Shown: positions 9,048-22,006 of the stretch, one piece after another | Position numbering within the stretch: the first letter of the stretch is position 1 | Layout of the letters: each line of letters starts with the position of its first letter | Assembly: GCA_913056455.1 (NCBI GenBank) | Contig: CAJXMJ010000004.1 | Coordinates: 1-64,000 of the forward strand | DNA: 64,000 bases | DNA from: an uncultured Fodinibius sp. | GTDB taxonomy: Bacteria; Bacteroidota; Rhodothermia; Balneolales; Balneolaceae | Reading direction: 5' to 3' | Translations under genes and position numbers: made by a program | Notes under the pieces: generated by a model | The model's input: the letters and a program-made list of their open reading frames with translations, nothing else | What the model was told of the DNA's origin: nothing | Database searches by the model: none

Positions 9048-9524
9048 ATGGCTCAAGGATTAGATGAAATTGATATTAAAATATTAAACCATCTCCAAAA
9101 AGATGGGCGGTCACAGCGCAATAAACTGGCAGAAATTGTTCACCTGTCCGTTCCCTCTGTGTCAGAGAGAATGCGTAAGCTGGAAGAAAAGGAACTAATT
9201 AAAGGCTACACAGCACTTCTTGATTCCAAGAAATTTAAATTTGATATCACTGCTTTTGTGTTTGTGGAAGTAGACGGCTCAGATAATTATCCTATTTTTA
9301 TTGAAAATGCAGTGGCAGAACCGGAAATTCTGGAATGTCACTCTATAACCGGAGACGGATCACACATTTTAAAAATTCGAACTGAAAACACCTCATCGTT
9401 CGAACAGTTGCTCTCGAAAATTCAATCCTGGGATGGGGTTAGTAAAAGCCGATCAAATGTTGTTCTCAGTAGTTTTAAAGAAACTACTAAACTGCCTATT
9501 GAAAAGACCGTTGATCCCAAATAA
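9048..9524 (+). CDS. Lrp/AsnC family transcriptional regulator
   Basis: A 158-residue feast/famine regulator. An N-terminal winged helix-turn-helix occupies residues 5-60 (LDEIDIKILNHLQKDGRSQRNKLAEIVHLSVPSVSERMRKLEEKELIKGY, shown here only as landmarks), followed by a RAM/AsnC ligand-binding domain with the family strand ILECHSITGDGSHILKIR near residues 100-118. Such proteins form octamers that sense amino acids and control amino-acid metabolism. Its targets are unknown here. The 203-base spacer upstream, shared with divergent serS, contains a small CCTAA/TTAGG inverted repeat that could be an autoregulatory element. Downstream, an unrecognised gene follows after 18 bases, possibly co-transcribed. 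Confidence 0.93.
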   Translation: MAQGLDEIDIKILNHLQKDGRSQRNKLAEIVHLSVPSVSERMRKLEEKELIKGYTALLDSKKFKFDITAFVFVEVDGSDNYPIFIENAVAEPEILECHSITGDGSHILKIRTENTSSFEQLLSKIQSWDGVSKSRSNVVLSSFKETTKLPIEKTVDPK

Positions 9525-9542
9525 ATCTCTTTTCCCTGTACA

Positions 9543-11045
9543 TTGAAAAACGCTTGCTTACGTTATTTCTTCGTTTCGCTTTTATTACTCGGAGTCTCAC
9601 AAACTGAACTTTACGGTCAGACCAGACTGGGGGTAATTTGGGATACCCCCAATAATCCTGACTCAGCGAATGTACAGTTGCAACAATTTCACCAACTTGG
9701 CATCACGACCTTGGAAATAGATACTCCACCAGCACCTCAGGTGTGGAGTCAGATCGACAGTTTGGGATTCGGAGTGTATGGTAACTTGGGTATTAACTTT
9801 CCTCTTACCCACACTTTTGCCCATCCCGATTCCAGTCTCATTACCTATATCGAAAAAAACGTCACAAACTATCTCTCAAAGCCCTCAGTAAAGGCAATAG
9901 GACTATTTAATTACGGCAGTATATACGAACCTGCTTTTTGGCAAGCAGTTGTTTCATATGCTAATAATATAAAGCAGGCAAAGGAAATAGATTTATATCA
10001 CAAAAGTAGAACGACTCTCCCTACAGACAGCACTATCGTTGCATTCACAATTATTAACGTTCCGGTTACACCCGAAAACTTTAATTCACTATCTTTTTCA
10101 CCTACAGATACAAGCAACTATCTTTATTATGCTCCCTCAGATGAACTAAAACCTTTTTTAAGACCGTTCAAAAATTTTGTATCAGCAGTAAATCAATCTA
10201 AAAACAATACTATTTTTATAGAATCCGGATGGCTTCTTATGATGATTGAAAAGCATCCGGAATTTAAAAACGTACTCCAGAGCCTTTCTTCTGAGTCAGA
10301 ACTGGTTTTTCCTCTTCCTAATGAAACCGTTCCCGCACCCGACCATTCGGCCTTACCCATGGTCTTACTTTTGTTTATCTGGGGAACCGTAGCGCTACAC
10401 TATAATACGAGCCCATTGTACCGAAAATCGATATTTCGATATTTCACAGCACACAAGTTTTTTGTCGATGATATTTTCAAACGACTCATCCGGTCTCCGG
10501 TACCTGCTATTATTATCATTCTGCAAAATGCACTATTGTTATCAATATCCACATATGCCGTATTCTCGGCATTGTTAACTCCACTGGGGCAGGAAGCTTT
10601 TTTCTATCACTTTCCAGGGCTTTCGGTAGTCGGTAGCAGTCCGATATCAATTTTTATATGGACTTTGTTACTGGCATTGCTTTTTTCGCTTCTCTGTATA
10701 GTATGGCTCTATTTTAGTCACAAGCAAGTAAAATCAATCACACAGATAGCAACTATTTTTGCATGGCCGTTACAGCTAAATTTTCTCCTTTGTACCGGGA
10801 CAATAACTTTCTTCTCAGCATCAGAAACTGGAAGTGCTACTCTCTTTACAGCTCTGGCTCTGCTACTATTCTTACTAAGTTATACCTTTTCAGGACTGGA
10901 TATCAGTCGATTTGCAAGATCTAAAACCAAGCATCTGTTTAAAACAATTATTCCTTACGTGATATTAATTGCAGGATTTACTATATGGTTTTTTACTAAT
11001 GATCAGTGGATAGATATTCTAACCCTGACATTGAATCTCACATAA
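9543..11045 (+). CDS. Unrecognised secreted/polytopic protein (signal peptide, periplasmic domain, 6 TM)
   Basis: A 500-residue protein of no family I recognise. It begins with TTG at 9543 and a signal peptide (residues 1-25, cleavage near LYGQ). Residues 26-265 are predicted periplasmic, with beta-alpha segments such as FHQLGITTLEID, GFGVYGNLGINFP and VKAIGLFNYGSIYEP that recall a glycosidase-type TIM barrel. About six membrane helices follow (near 271-286, 319-345, 366-392, 399-425, 431-449, 468-484). The last 8 bases overlap rpoN on the opposite strand. It follows the Lrp-type gene by 18 bases. The barrel idea is a reading of pattern, not a domain match; the membrane half could relate to Bacteroidota six-TM families such as DUF4271, but I cannot confirm it. 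Confidence 0.8.
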   Translation: MKNACLRYFFVSLLLLGVSQTELYGQTRLGVIWDTPNNPDSANVQLQQFHQLGITTLEIDTPPAPQVWSQIDSLGFGVYGNLGINFPLTHTFAHPDSSLITYIEKNVTNYLSKPSVKAIGLFNYGSIYEPAFWQAVVSYANNIKQAKEIDLYHKSRTTLPTDSTIVAFTIINVPVTPENFNSLSFSPTDTSNYLYYAPSDELKPFLRPFKNFVSAVNQSKNNTIFIESGWLLMMIEKHPEFKNVLQSLSSESELVFPLPNETVPAPDHSALPMVLLLFIWGTVALHYNTSPLYRKSIFRYFTAHKFFVDDIFKRLIRSPVPAIIIILQNALLLSISTYAVFSALLTPLGQEAFFYHFPGLSVVGSSPISIFIWTLLLALLFSLLCIVWLYFSHKQVKSITQIATIFAWPLQLNFLLCTGTITFFSASETGSATLFTALALLLFLLSYTFSGLDISRFARSKTKHLFKTIIPYVILIAGFTIWFFTNDQWIDILTLTLNLT

Positions 11046-12561
11046 TCTGCTTTCGGAGTCTTGCTACGGGAATATTCAGCTTCTTTCGATATTTACTGAC
11101 CGTACGACGTGCTACTTTATAACCTCGCTCTTTCAGTTTTTTAACAATTGCTTGGTCGCTGAGCGGATCCTGCTTATCCTCATTATCAACAATTTCCTGC
11201 ACAGCATTTTTCACCTCTGTACTTGATACTTCCTCTCCGTCTTGCGTCTCGATCCCTTCACTAAAGAAATACTTCAACTCAAAAACCCCAAAATGAGTCT
11301 GCACATACTTACCATTAACCACACGTGAAATAGTCGAAATATCCAGATTTACCCGCTCGGCAATATCTTTCAGAATCATTGGCTTTAGCCCTTCTCCGTG
11401 CTTAAAGAAATCTTCCTGCAGAGCCACTATCGTTTTCATCGTATTCATCAATGTATTTTGCCGTTGACGAATAGAATCAATAAACCACTGGGCCGACTCT
11501 ATCTTATTCTTGATAAAATTCTTCGTCTCTTTCGTCTGTTTCTTGGGCTTCTTCTTTTTCTTGAGGTCGTCCCACATTTCTTTATAGCGTGGAGAAATTC
11601 GCAGCGGAGGCACATTTCCATTATTAAGCGTAATTACAAAATCCCCTTCCTCTTCCCCTTCAATATCTCCCTTTTCAGCCGGTTGATAATAAACCTCAAA
11701 ATCAGGCTCAATATAGTTGGACGTGTCATCGACTGCAGTTCCCACGGCTCCCGGCTTGGGATCCAATCCCGTAACACAATCAAAGGCCGTTTGCAGTTCT
11801 TCATTATCAATATCAAGCTTCTTTTTAAGCTTCTTAAAGTGCTTTTTCTCAAAAAGATCCCAGTGATCACGCAACATTTTAATCGCGTCATCACGCCCTT
11901 TCTCATCATCCATCAATTCAAGCTGTACAAGCAGGCAATCCCGTAGATCGCGTGAAGCGATACCTGGTGGATCTAACCGCTGAATCTCTTTCCGTACTTT
12001 CTCGACTTCCTCTTCATTGGTTAGCGTGCCATGGTTAAACGCGATATTGTCTACTACTGCCTCAATCTCCCGGCGAAAATATCCATCCTGATCCAGCGAG
12101 CCTAGAATCTGATCTGCAATTAATTTTTGTTCTTCATTGAAATCAAGTAGGCTAACCTGCTGTTCAAGTTCTTCCAATAATGATTCGTGATAAGGATTCG
12201 GCAAGTCCCGCCAGCTTTCATCTCCTCCACCACCGGAATAACTGGAGCCACGACTATAATTTTCTCCGTCGTACTCTGTGTTTTGCATAAACTCATCCCA
12301 ATCGATCTCTTCATTTTGATCAACGGGATCCAGCTCCTGCTCATCGTTCTTCTCTTCTTCCCATTCTGTCTGTTCTAACTCATCAAAAGAATCTTCAGGC
12401 TCCCCCTCCTCCAATACCGGATTCTCTTCCAGTTCGTCTTTGATACGCTGCTCCAAGGCCACCGTTGGTAGCTGCAGCAACTTAATATATTGTATCTGCT
12501 GTGGCGACAGCCGCTGCTGTTGCGACTGCTTTTGGTTCATCTGCTGGCCCGTTTTAATCAT
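11038..12561 (-). CDS. rpoN: RNA polymerase sigma-54 factor
   Basis: A 507-residue alternative sigma factor that recognises -24/-12 promoters and needs enhancer-binding ATPases. Region I is the Gln/Leu-rich N-terminus (LSPQQIQYIKLLQLPTVALEQRI). Region II is an unusually acidic linker (residues ~45-115). The core-binding region follows, with the typical LDPPGIASRDLRDCLLVQLE near 195. A helix-turn-helix near 395-415 (LDISTISRVVNGKYVQTHFG) precedes the RpoN box ARRTVSKYRKKLNIP at the C-terminus. The length matches the Bacteroidota type. It overlaps the upstream DUF3109 gene by 4 bases (ATGA), so they are translationally coupled. Confidence 0.97.
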   Translation of the reverse strand: MIKTGQQMNQKQSQQQRLSPQQIQYIKLLQLPTVALEQRIKDELEENPVLEEGEPEDSFDELEQTEWEEEKNDEQELDPVDQNEEIDWDEFMQNTEYDGENYSRGSSYSGGGGDESWRDLPNPYHESLLEELEQQVSLLDFNEEQKLIADQILGSLDQDGYFRREIEAVVDNIAFNHGTLTNEEEVEKVRKEIQRLDPPGIASRDLRDCLLVQLELMDDEKGRDDAIKMLRDHWDLFEKKHFKKLKKKLDIDNEELQTAFDCVTGLDPKPGAVGTAVDDTSNYIEPDFEVYYQPAEKGDIEGEEEGDFVITLNNGNVPPLRISPRYKEMWDDLKKKKKPKKQTKETKNFIKNKIESAQWFIDSIRQRQNTLMNTMKTIVALQEDFFKHGEGLKPMILKDIAERVNLDISTISRVVNGKYVQTHFGVFELKYFFSEGIETQDGEEVSSTEVKNAVQEIVDNEDKQDPLSDQAIVKKLKERGYKVARRTVSKYRKKLNIPVARLRKQIM

Positions 12562-13148
12562 AGTACAGCGGCCTCACTATTTTCGATTCTCATTTCGTGA
12601 CATCTTTCTTCAAACTCATCATACCAATCCTTGCCGTATCGACGGAGAAGAGGTTCTTTTAGAAATTCAGACAAATAAATATTCTCTTTTTCCCCTTTCT
12701 TACAAGCCGCCGAACATAATTTGTTAATATATTCAAAATTTGCGTACTCTGTTTCGCCCACCTTTTTCAGTCGAATGGGATACAAATGACAACTTATCGG
12801 TTTTTCCCATTCAATGCGACATTCAAGAAATGCTTTTTGAATAGCACAATAGGCTACATCATCATCGTAAGTAACAAAAATACATTCTTCATTATCACGG
12901 CACGATAATTCTAATCCATTTTTCGATTGTTCTACAAGACCCTGCTTTTCAACTGTTTTTCGAGCTCCAGGATGCAGCTCTTCCTCCAAAAGTTCAAAAG
13001 CCTGTTCTAAATGAGGAAGCTCATCCTCCGCAACAGGAGCCCCCGCATCACCTACTACACAACACGCTCCTTTGCACTTCGGCAAATCACATGCAAAACG
13101 CGCCGTAGCAATATCGTCAGATAATATGGTGTCTTGAACTCGAAACAT
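12558..13148 (-). CDS. DUF3109 family cysteine-rich protein
   Basis: A 196-residue cytoplasmic protein of the DUF3109 family, recognised by its spaced cysteines: CDLPKCKGACCVVGDAGAP near residue 20, SCRDNEECIFV near 81, YCAIQKAFLECRIEWEKPISCHLYP near 97-120, and LCSAACKKGE near 143. The pattern resembles YkgJ-type proteins thought to bind zinc or an iron-sulphur cluster. The actual function is not established. It ends in a 4-base overlap with rpoN, while dprA lies 60 bases upstream. Confidence 0.88.
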   Translation of the reverse strand: MFRVQDTILSDDIATARFACDLPKCKGACCVVGDAGAPVAEDELPHLEQAFELLEEELHPGARKTVEKQGLVEQSKNGLELSCRDNEECIFVTYDDDVAYCAIQKAFLECRIEWEKPISCHLYPIRLKKVGETEYANFEYINKLCSAACKKGEKENIYLSEFLKEPLLRRYGKDWYDEFEERCHEMRIENSEAAVL

Positions 13149-13208
13149 TTCAAATTAAAATACCTTTTCTGACGACTAATTTAAAAACAGAATAGAAACA
13201 ATAGCAGA

Positions 13209-17533
<4,325 letters not shown>

Positions 17534-17556
17534 ATAAAAGATGATTTTAATACTAA

Positions 17557-17588
17557 GAATGGCGCCCCGAAACATCGGAGTGCCATTC
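17557..17588 (-). terminator. Strong hairpin between accD and the S9 peptidase gene
   Basis: On the minus strand GAATGGCACTCCGA (17588-17575) pairs with TCGGGGCGCCATTC (17570-17557) around a TGTT loop: 14 positions with one mismatch and one G-T wobble. It lies 54 bases past the accD stop and 24 bases before the peptidase ATG. It may terminate accD, though only a weak T-rich tail follows, or form a structured 5' leader. Confidence 0.5.
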
Positions 17589-17641
17589 CAACAAACATTG
17601 GGCGATAGGAGATCGCGCTATTAATTATATTGAAATTGTAT

Positions 17642-18493
17642 TTACTCCTCGAATTTGTGAAGCAAAATTTTAATGAGCTTGGTAAGCTTCCCTTTTAACT
17701 GTGGTCGAGGTGTAATAAAATCCAGAAAACCATGCTCAAGCAGATATTCTGAGCGTTGAAACCCTTCCGGTAAATCACGACCTATAGTCTGGCGAATTAC
17801 CCGAGGGCCGGCAAAACCGATAAGTGCTTCCGGTTCGGCAATATTGAAATCACCGAGCATTGCAAAGCTTGCTGTCACGCCACCCGTTGTTGGATTCGTC
17901 ATCAATGAAATGTAGGGGACACCGGATTCTTCGAGCTGTGCCAGCTTGGCCGAAGTTTTGGCCATCTGCATCAGGCTCAAAACACTCTCCATCATGCGCG
18001 CACCACCAGACTGAGAAATAATAATAAGGGGTTTTTCATGTTCTCGGGCATGATCAATAGCCATACCGATTCGCTCACCTACAACCGAACCCATACTACC
18101 ACCGATAAAATTGAAATCCATACAGGTAATTACGACATCCAGATCGTTCATCTTGCCAATGCCTACTCGTACAGCATCAGTTTTCCCTGTCTTTTCCTGA
18201 TACTCATCGAGGCGATCGCTGTATTTCTTACGGTCTTCAAATTCCAACGGATCAGTAGGAACAATATCCTGGCCGATCTCCTCAAACTCTCCCTTATCAA
18301 ATAGGAAAGAAAAATATTCGTCGCTCCCAATCCGGAAATGATAACCGCTCAACGGATCTACCCAGAGATTATCCTCCAATTCTCGTCGGTGCACCGTTTC
18401 ACCGGTTTTGGGCACTTTAACCCATACGCCCTCCGGCATTTCTTTACGCTGATTGGTTTGTATATTTTTGTCTTTTCTCTTAAACCAAGCCAT
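17642..18493 (-). CDS. accD: Acetyl-CoA carboxylase carboxyltransferase subunit beta, without zinc-ribbon cysteines
   Basis: A 283-residue AccD, which with AccA transfers CO2 from biotin to acetyl-CoA in the first step of fatty-acid synthesis. The crotonase-fold body is complete: FNFIGGSMGSVVGERIGMAID, IISQSGGARMMESVLSLMQMAK, YISLMTNPTTGGVTASFAMLGD and IGFAGPRVIRQTIG. The N-terminal segment aligns with the E. coli zinc ribbon (GVWVKVPKTGETVHRRELE... VDPLSGYHFRIG), but all four cysteines are replaced. The first Cys of the protein comes only at VITCMDF near residue 118. As I recall, other Bacteroidota share this loss. The partner accA is not in the window. Confidence 0.95.
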   Translation of the reverse strand: MAWFKRKDKNIQTNQRKEMPEGVWVKVPKTGETVHRRELEDNLWVDPLSGYHFRIGSDEYFSFLFDKGEFEEIGQDIVPTDPLEFEDRKKYSDRLDEYQEKTGKTDAVRVGIGKMNDLDVVITCMDFNFIGGSMGSVVGERIGMAIDHAREHEKPLIIISQSGGARMMESVLSLMQMAKTSAKLAQLEESGVPYISLMTNPTTGGVTASFAMLGDFNIAEPEALIGFAGPRVIRQTIGRDLPEGFQRSEYLLEHGFLDFITPRPQLKGKLTKLIKILLHKFEE

Positions 18494-18600
18494 ATTTGTC
18501 CTGTTTCTTTTAAATGATTCCCAAAAATAATGATTATCGGTCGAAGCTAAAATCTTTTATTTAAAACGCTTTTTACTTGCACACAAACTATCTTTTTCAG

Positions 18601-21207
18601 TTATAAGCTAAGGTTTTGTCCAAAGAAAATTGCATTTAGAAATAATCGACTTGTTGTATGCCAATAACTTCGAAAATTTGGATCATCTGCAAATAAGATA
18701 ACATTCCCCTCTCCCTCATTTCGAACTACAATAGCAGAAGTTCCGCTGACCTTTTCCAGGTTTTCTTCATTAATATGTCCTCCCACAAACGGCTCTTCGG
18801 TATATTGAGCCACAGTACCATAGGGATTTTTACTTTGCTTAAGAAACAACTTGCTATTTTTTATAAACAACTGTCGTCGATCTGGCACCCCAAAAGCGAT
18901 TGGGTTAGAGGGATCAATATCAGCTTCCAGAATAGTACCCGGAATGGTATCTGCCCGCCATCGGTCAGCCTGTTCCTCGTAGTTATAACGCTCTTTTGAT
19001 TCAGTCGTATCCTCGGGAAACGTCTTAATTAAATCCTCACTAACCAACTCCTTCTCAATAGCCCACTGAGAGGCGTCTTCGTTAGTAATAAGCACTCCAC
19101 CGGTCTGTACCCAACGGTGCAGTTTTTCTACAGTATCCTCGCTCCAGTCACTATAATTACCATCCACAAGCACAATCGTATTATACCGCTGCAGGTCAGT
19201 TCGAGGAAATTGTCGGTTACGAATCTTGGTGACTTCCATTCCAACATGCTTATTTAACAAAAACCAAGCTTCTCCAACTTCGTAACTGCTGGTTCCTTCC
19301 CCTACCACCATAGCTACTTCAGGTTTATCTATGGGACGAATATTCGTACTTCCCAAATCAATGCCTGACGGAGTCATCCCGGTATCTACCGAATAAAATG
19401 TAACGTTATGTGTATCAGCTATAGAACGTAACTTCCGGTATAGTTCATTAGGACTGATCTCCTGCTCACGCACTGACACCACAATACTTCCATACCCAAA
19501 TTCTTCTTTATTATTTGATGCGATATTTGCTGTAAAGGGTTTATGCGCTACACGTGTTACCAGATCCGAATCCAGCATATCATACAAGGCCGGCGATGAG
19601 TTATAGTCAGACCACTTCAGCAAGTAGGCATAGTCCGATGGTCCGCCCTTAACGGTTCCGTTACGTTCGGGTAGTTTGGTAACCTGATCTCCTTGAAAGT
19701 TCTGAACTTTTTCCGACTTCAACTCTTCATACTCTATTCCATAACCATGCACCAGCGACCAACCGGTAATATCATAAAACACACTATCGGGGAATGAGGT
19801 ATTGGCCTCAAAAATATCATGGATCACCCGGTAATGAATTTGATCCGTCGGAACCATATAACTGCTTCCGGTCTTAAACTCTTTACCATCTTGTTTGATA
19901 TCCGAGCTTAGTTCATAAACATCCAGACGATGCTTGAGCATTAAATCTAAAAATTCATGGGTTAGAGAAGGGTTATCTTTATCCCCAAAAACGTAAGCTT
20001 CCACAGGCTGTGATTGAGCTTCTTCAAGTGCCGAACGGAAAAAATCTTTTTGATACTCGAAGAGTTTTTGTTTCTCATTCACCGCCGCCCGAACCGTAGC
20101 AATACCTGTATGCAGATGCTTGCGGATCGTTGAACGAAATGTTACTTCTCCAGCATTGCTTTCTTGCACTAATCCCCGCGAACTACCCACTTCAAAAGTA
20201 ACGCCTATACCGCCCTGTATATCGGGATAGGTAGAGCCATAAATAGGAGAAATATTATCAAATATCTCCTTTGTCCAATACAATGCTCCAAGCTGATCAA
20301 GGGCATCTGTATGGTATTCAGCCAGCAGAGGATTCATAACCTCATAATGATAATCCGGGATGATGGGATTCCAGGTCCGAACCGGCTTGGTCGGCTCTAA
20401 ATAATAAGTGCTATTGGTTCCCATTTCATGAAAATCTATCTGAATATTGGGATACCACTGATGGTAAAAGTCCACGCGGTGTTCACTCTCCTGCTGTGTT
20501 ACAGCAAACCAGTCTCGATTCAAATCATGCAGAAAATGATTTGTTCTTCCGCTCGGCCAAGGCTGATTGTGTTCGGCATCAGCCGGATCAGCAACCGGCG
20601 GGAAGGATTTGAAACTGTTGTGATAATGTGCAGCCCGATCACGTCCGTCGGGATTTTGAGCCGGATCAATATGTATTACCAACTCATCCAAAAACTTTTG
20701 CGTTTCTTCGCTTTGATTAGCAATTAAATAATAAGCTGTTAACATCGCTGCCTCACCACTCGAGGTTTCATCTCCATGCACACTGTAGTTCAGAGCAACA
20801 ATAGACTTTCCCTTTTCGGGATCCAAGACCGGAACGTCGGGATCAAGTAGCGTAAGATGTTCTTCTCGAATATTATCGATATTTGAATGATTTTGGGGCG
20901 ATGTAACTGTCAAAACTACTTGTGGACGTTTTTCATAGGTTTCTCCAATTACTTGGAAACTTGCCTTATCTGAGATACGGTCCAGTTCTTTTAAATATGC
21001 TACAATGCGATCATGCCTTGTATAATGCGTACCAATATCGTATCCCAAAAACTGTGCAGGCGATGGTATCTGTTTATCAAATTCTCCTTCACTCACTTCG
21101 GGAAAGTAATAATCGTTTTGCGCAGTGGCATTACCCGGGAGCAGTATTCCAGCTGTAATCCCCAATATTGCTATTACCGTTGCTATATTTTTAATGCGTA
21201 ATTTCAT
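18601..21207 (-). CDS. Secreted M14 family zinc carboxypeptidase
   Basis: An 868-residue exported metallopeptidase. ATG 21207 starts the signal peptide MKLRIKNIATVIAILG...ATAQ; the longer frame adds 13 residues with no support. The peptidase domain (residues ~45-340) carries the zinc motif HGDE in YSVHGDETSSGEA, NPDGRDRA with substrate-binding Arg, the third ligand region DFHEMGTNSTYY, and FEVGSSRG, a likely position of the catalytic Glu. A long C-terminal region contains a class-I-amidotransferase-like segment (VLVDGNYSDW, GGVLITNEDASQWA) as seen in large Bacteroidota M14 proteins. It likely trims peptides outside the cytoplasm. It is a single gene between accD and tsaB. Confidence 0.93.
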   Translation of the reverse strand: MKLRIKNIATVIAILGITAGILLPGNATAQNDYYFPEVSEGEFDKQIPSPAQFLGYDIGTHYTRHDRIVAYLKELDRISDKASFQVIGETYEKRPQVVLTVTSPQNHSNIDNIREEHLTLLDPDVPVLDPEKGKSIVALNYSVHGDETSSGEAAMLTAYYLIANQSEETQKFLDELVIHIDPAQNPDGRDRAAHYHNSFKSFPPVADPADAEHNQPWPSGRTNHFLHDLNRDWFAVTQQESEHRVDFYHQWYPNIQIDFHEMGTNSTYYLEPTKPVRTWNPIIPDYHYEVMNPLLAEYHTDALDQLGALYWTKEIFDNISPIYGSTYPDIQGGIGVTFEVGSSRGLVQESNAGEVTFRSTIRKHLHTGIATVRAAVNEKQKLFEYQKDFFRSALEEAQSQPVEAYVFGDKDNPSLTHEFLDLMLKHRLDVYELSSDIKQDGKEFKTGSSYMVPTDQIHYRVIHDIFEANTSFPDSVFYDITGWSLVHGYGIEYEELKSEKVQNFQGDQVTKLPERNGTVKGGPSDYAYLLKWSDYNSSPALYDMLDSDLVTRVAHKPFTANIASNNKEEFGYGSIVVSVREQEISPNELYRKLRSIADTHNVTFYSVDTGMTPSGIDLGSTNIRPIDKPEVAMVVGEGTSSYEVGEAWFLLNKHVGMEVTKIRNRQFPRTDLQRYNTIVLVDGNYSDWSEDTVEKLHRWVQTGGVLITNEDASQWAIEKELVSEDLIKTFPEDTTESKERYNYEEQADRWRADTIPGTILEADIDPSNPIAFGVPDRRQLFIKNSKLFLKQSKNPYGTVAQYTEEPFVGGHINEENLEKVSGTSAIVVRNEGEGNVILFADDPNFRSYWHTTSRLFLNAIFFGQNLSL

Positions 21208-21285
21208 TTTTTCCCTTTTTTTTATAATTGTAGAAATCCTATACAACAGTTTTTAAACCATCATCCAAATTGGACAAGGGCTATT

Positions 21286-21945
21286 TTATTTCACCTGATT
21301 CGATGTATAATACTTTGGCTCAAATAATTCAGGATCCTCTTCTCGATAAAAATCAGAGAAACCGGCTTGGTATAATTTAATGAGTGATTTTGCCGTTATT
21401 GAAGTGATACCAGAGGTAGTTGCCTTAGCCAACACCTGCTGATCAATTCTATCTAAGCCTGTTCCAATAACGATATCACCCTTTCTCAACATCTTTTCAA
21501 ATGCCTTAATCGGTATAACTTCGACCTCATCTTCTGTTGATAATATTCCATCAGTAAAAGTAAACTGCTGATGATACACATGAACACGCCGGGCATCAAT
21601 AATGCTGTGAATACGATTAGCTTTAGCATTTTCCCGGCTTGCCTGCATGGCAAACGAAGCCAGCGTATTTATCCCCACTAAGGGTACCTTAGTTTGAAAA
21701 AGGAATCCTTTAACTGCACTTGCACTGATGCGCAAACCCGTATAAGAGCCCGGACCCTCACTCACTAAAACAGCATCAAGGTCTTCAATTCGAAAGTTGT
21801 GCTCATCCTGCAGTTGTTCAATAAAAAGAAAAAGTTGTTCAGAATGGGTACCCCGTTTATTTGTCCGTTGCTCATAAATATCTCCACTCTCATCACAATA
21901 AGCAACGGAGCATACATTGGTTGCCGTTTCTAAAGCAAGCAGCAT
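21286..21945 (-). CDS. tsaB: tRNA N6-threonylcarbamoyladenosine modification protein TsaB
   Basis: A 219-residue ASKHA-fold protein that, with TsaD and TsaE, makes t6A37 in ANN-decoding tRNAs. It acts as a scaffold for TsaD. Recognised by the N-terminal MLLALETATNVCSVAY, the motif VSEGPGSYTGLRISASAVKGF near residues 62-82, and GINTLASFA near 97, followed by the poorly conserved C-terminal half IDARRVHVYHQQF. It is normally 210-235 residues, as here. Its neighbours are a DUF3857 gene 61 bases upstream and the M14 peptidase 78 bases downstream. tsaD and tsaE are not in the window. Confidence 0.94.
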   Translation of the reverse strand: MLLALETATNVCSVAYCDESGDIYEQRTNKRGTHSEQLFLFIEQLQDEHNFRIEDLDAVLVSEGPGSYTGLRISASAVKGFLFQTKVPLVGINTLASFAMQASRENAKANRIHSIIDARRVHVYHQQFTFTDGILSTEDEVEVIPIKAFEKMLRKGDIVIGTGLDRIDQQVLAKATTSGITSITAKSLIKLYQAGFSDFYREEDPELFEPKYYTSNQVK

Positions 21946-22006
21946 TTTGATATTTCTTTTATTATAACGATTCCTGTTAGAAGAATATCAACCCGTATGA
22001 TAACTC

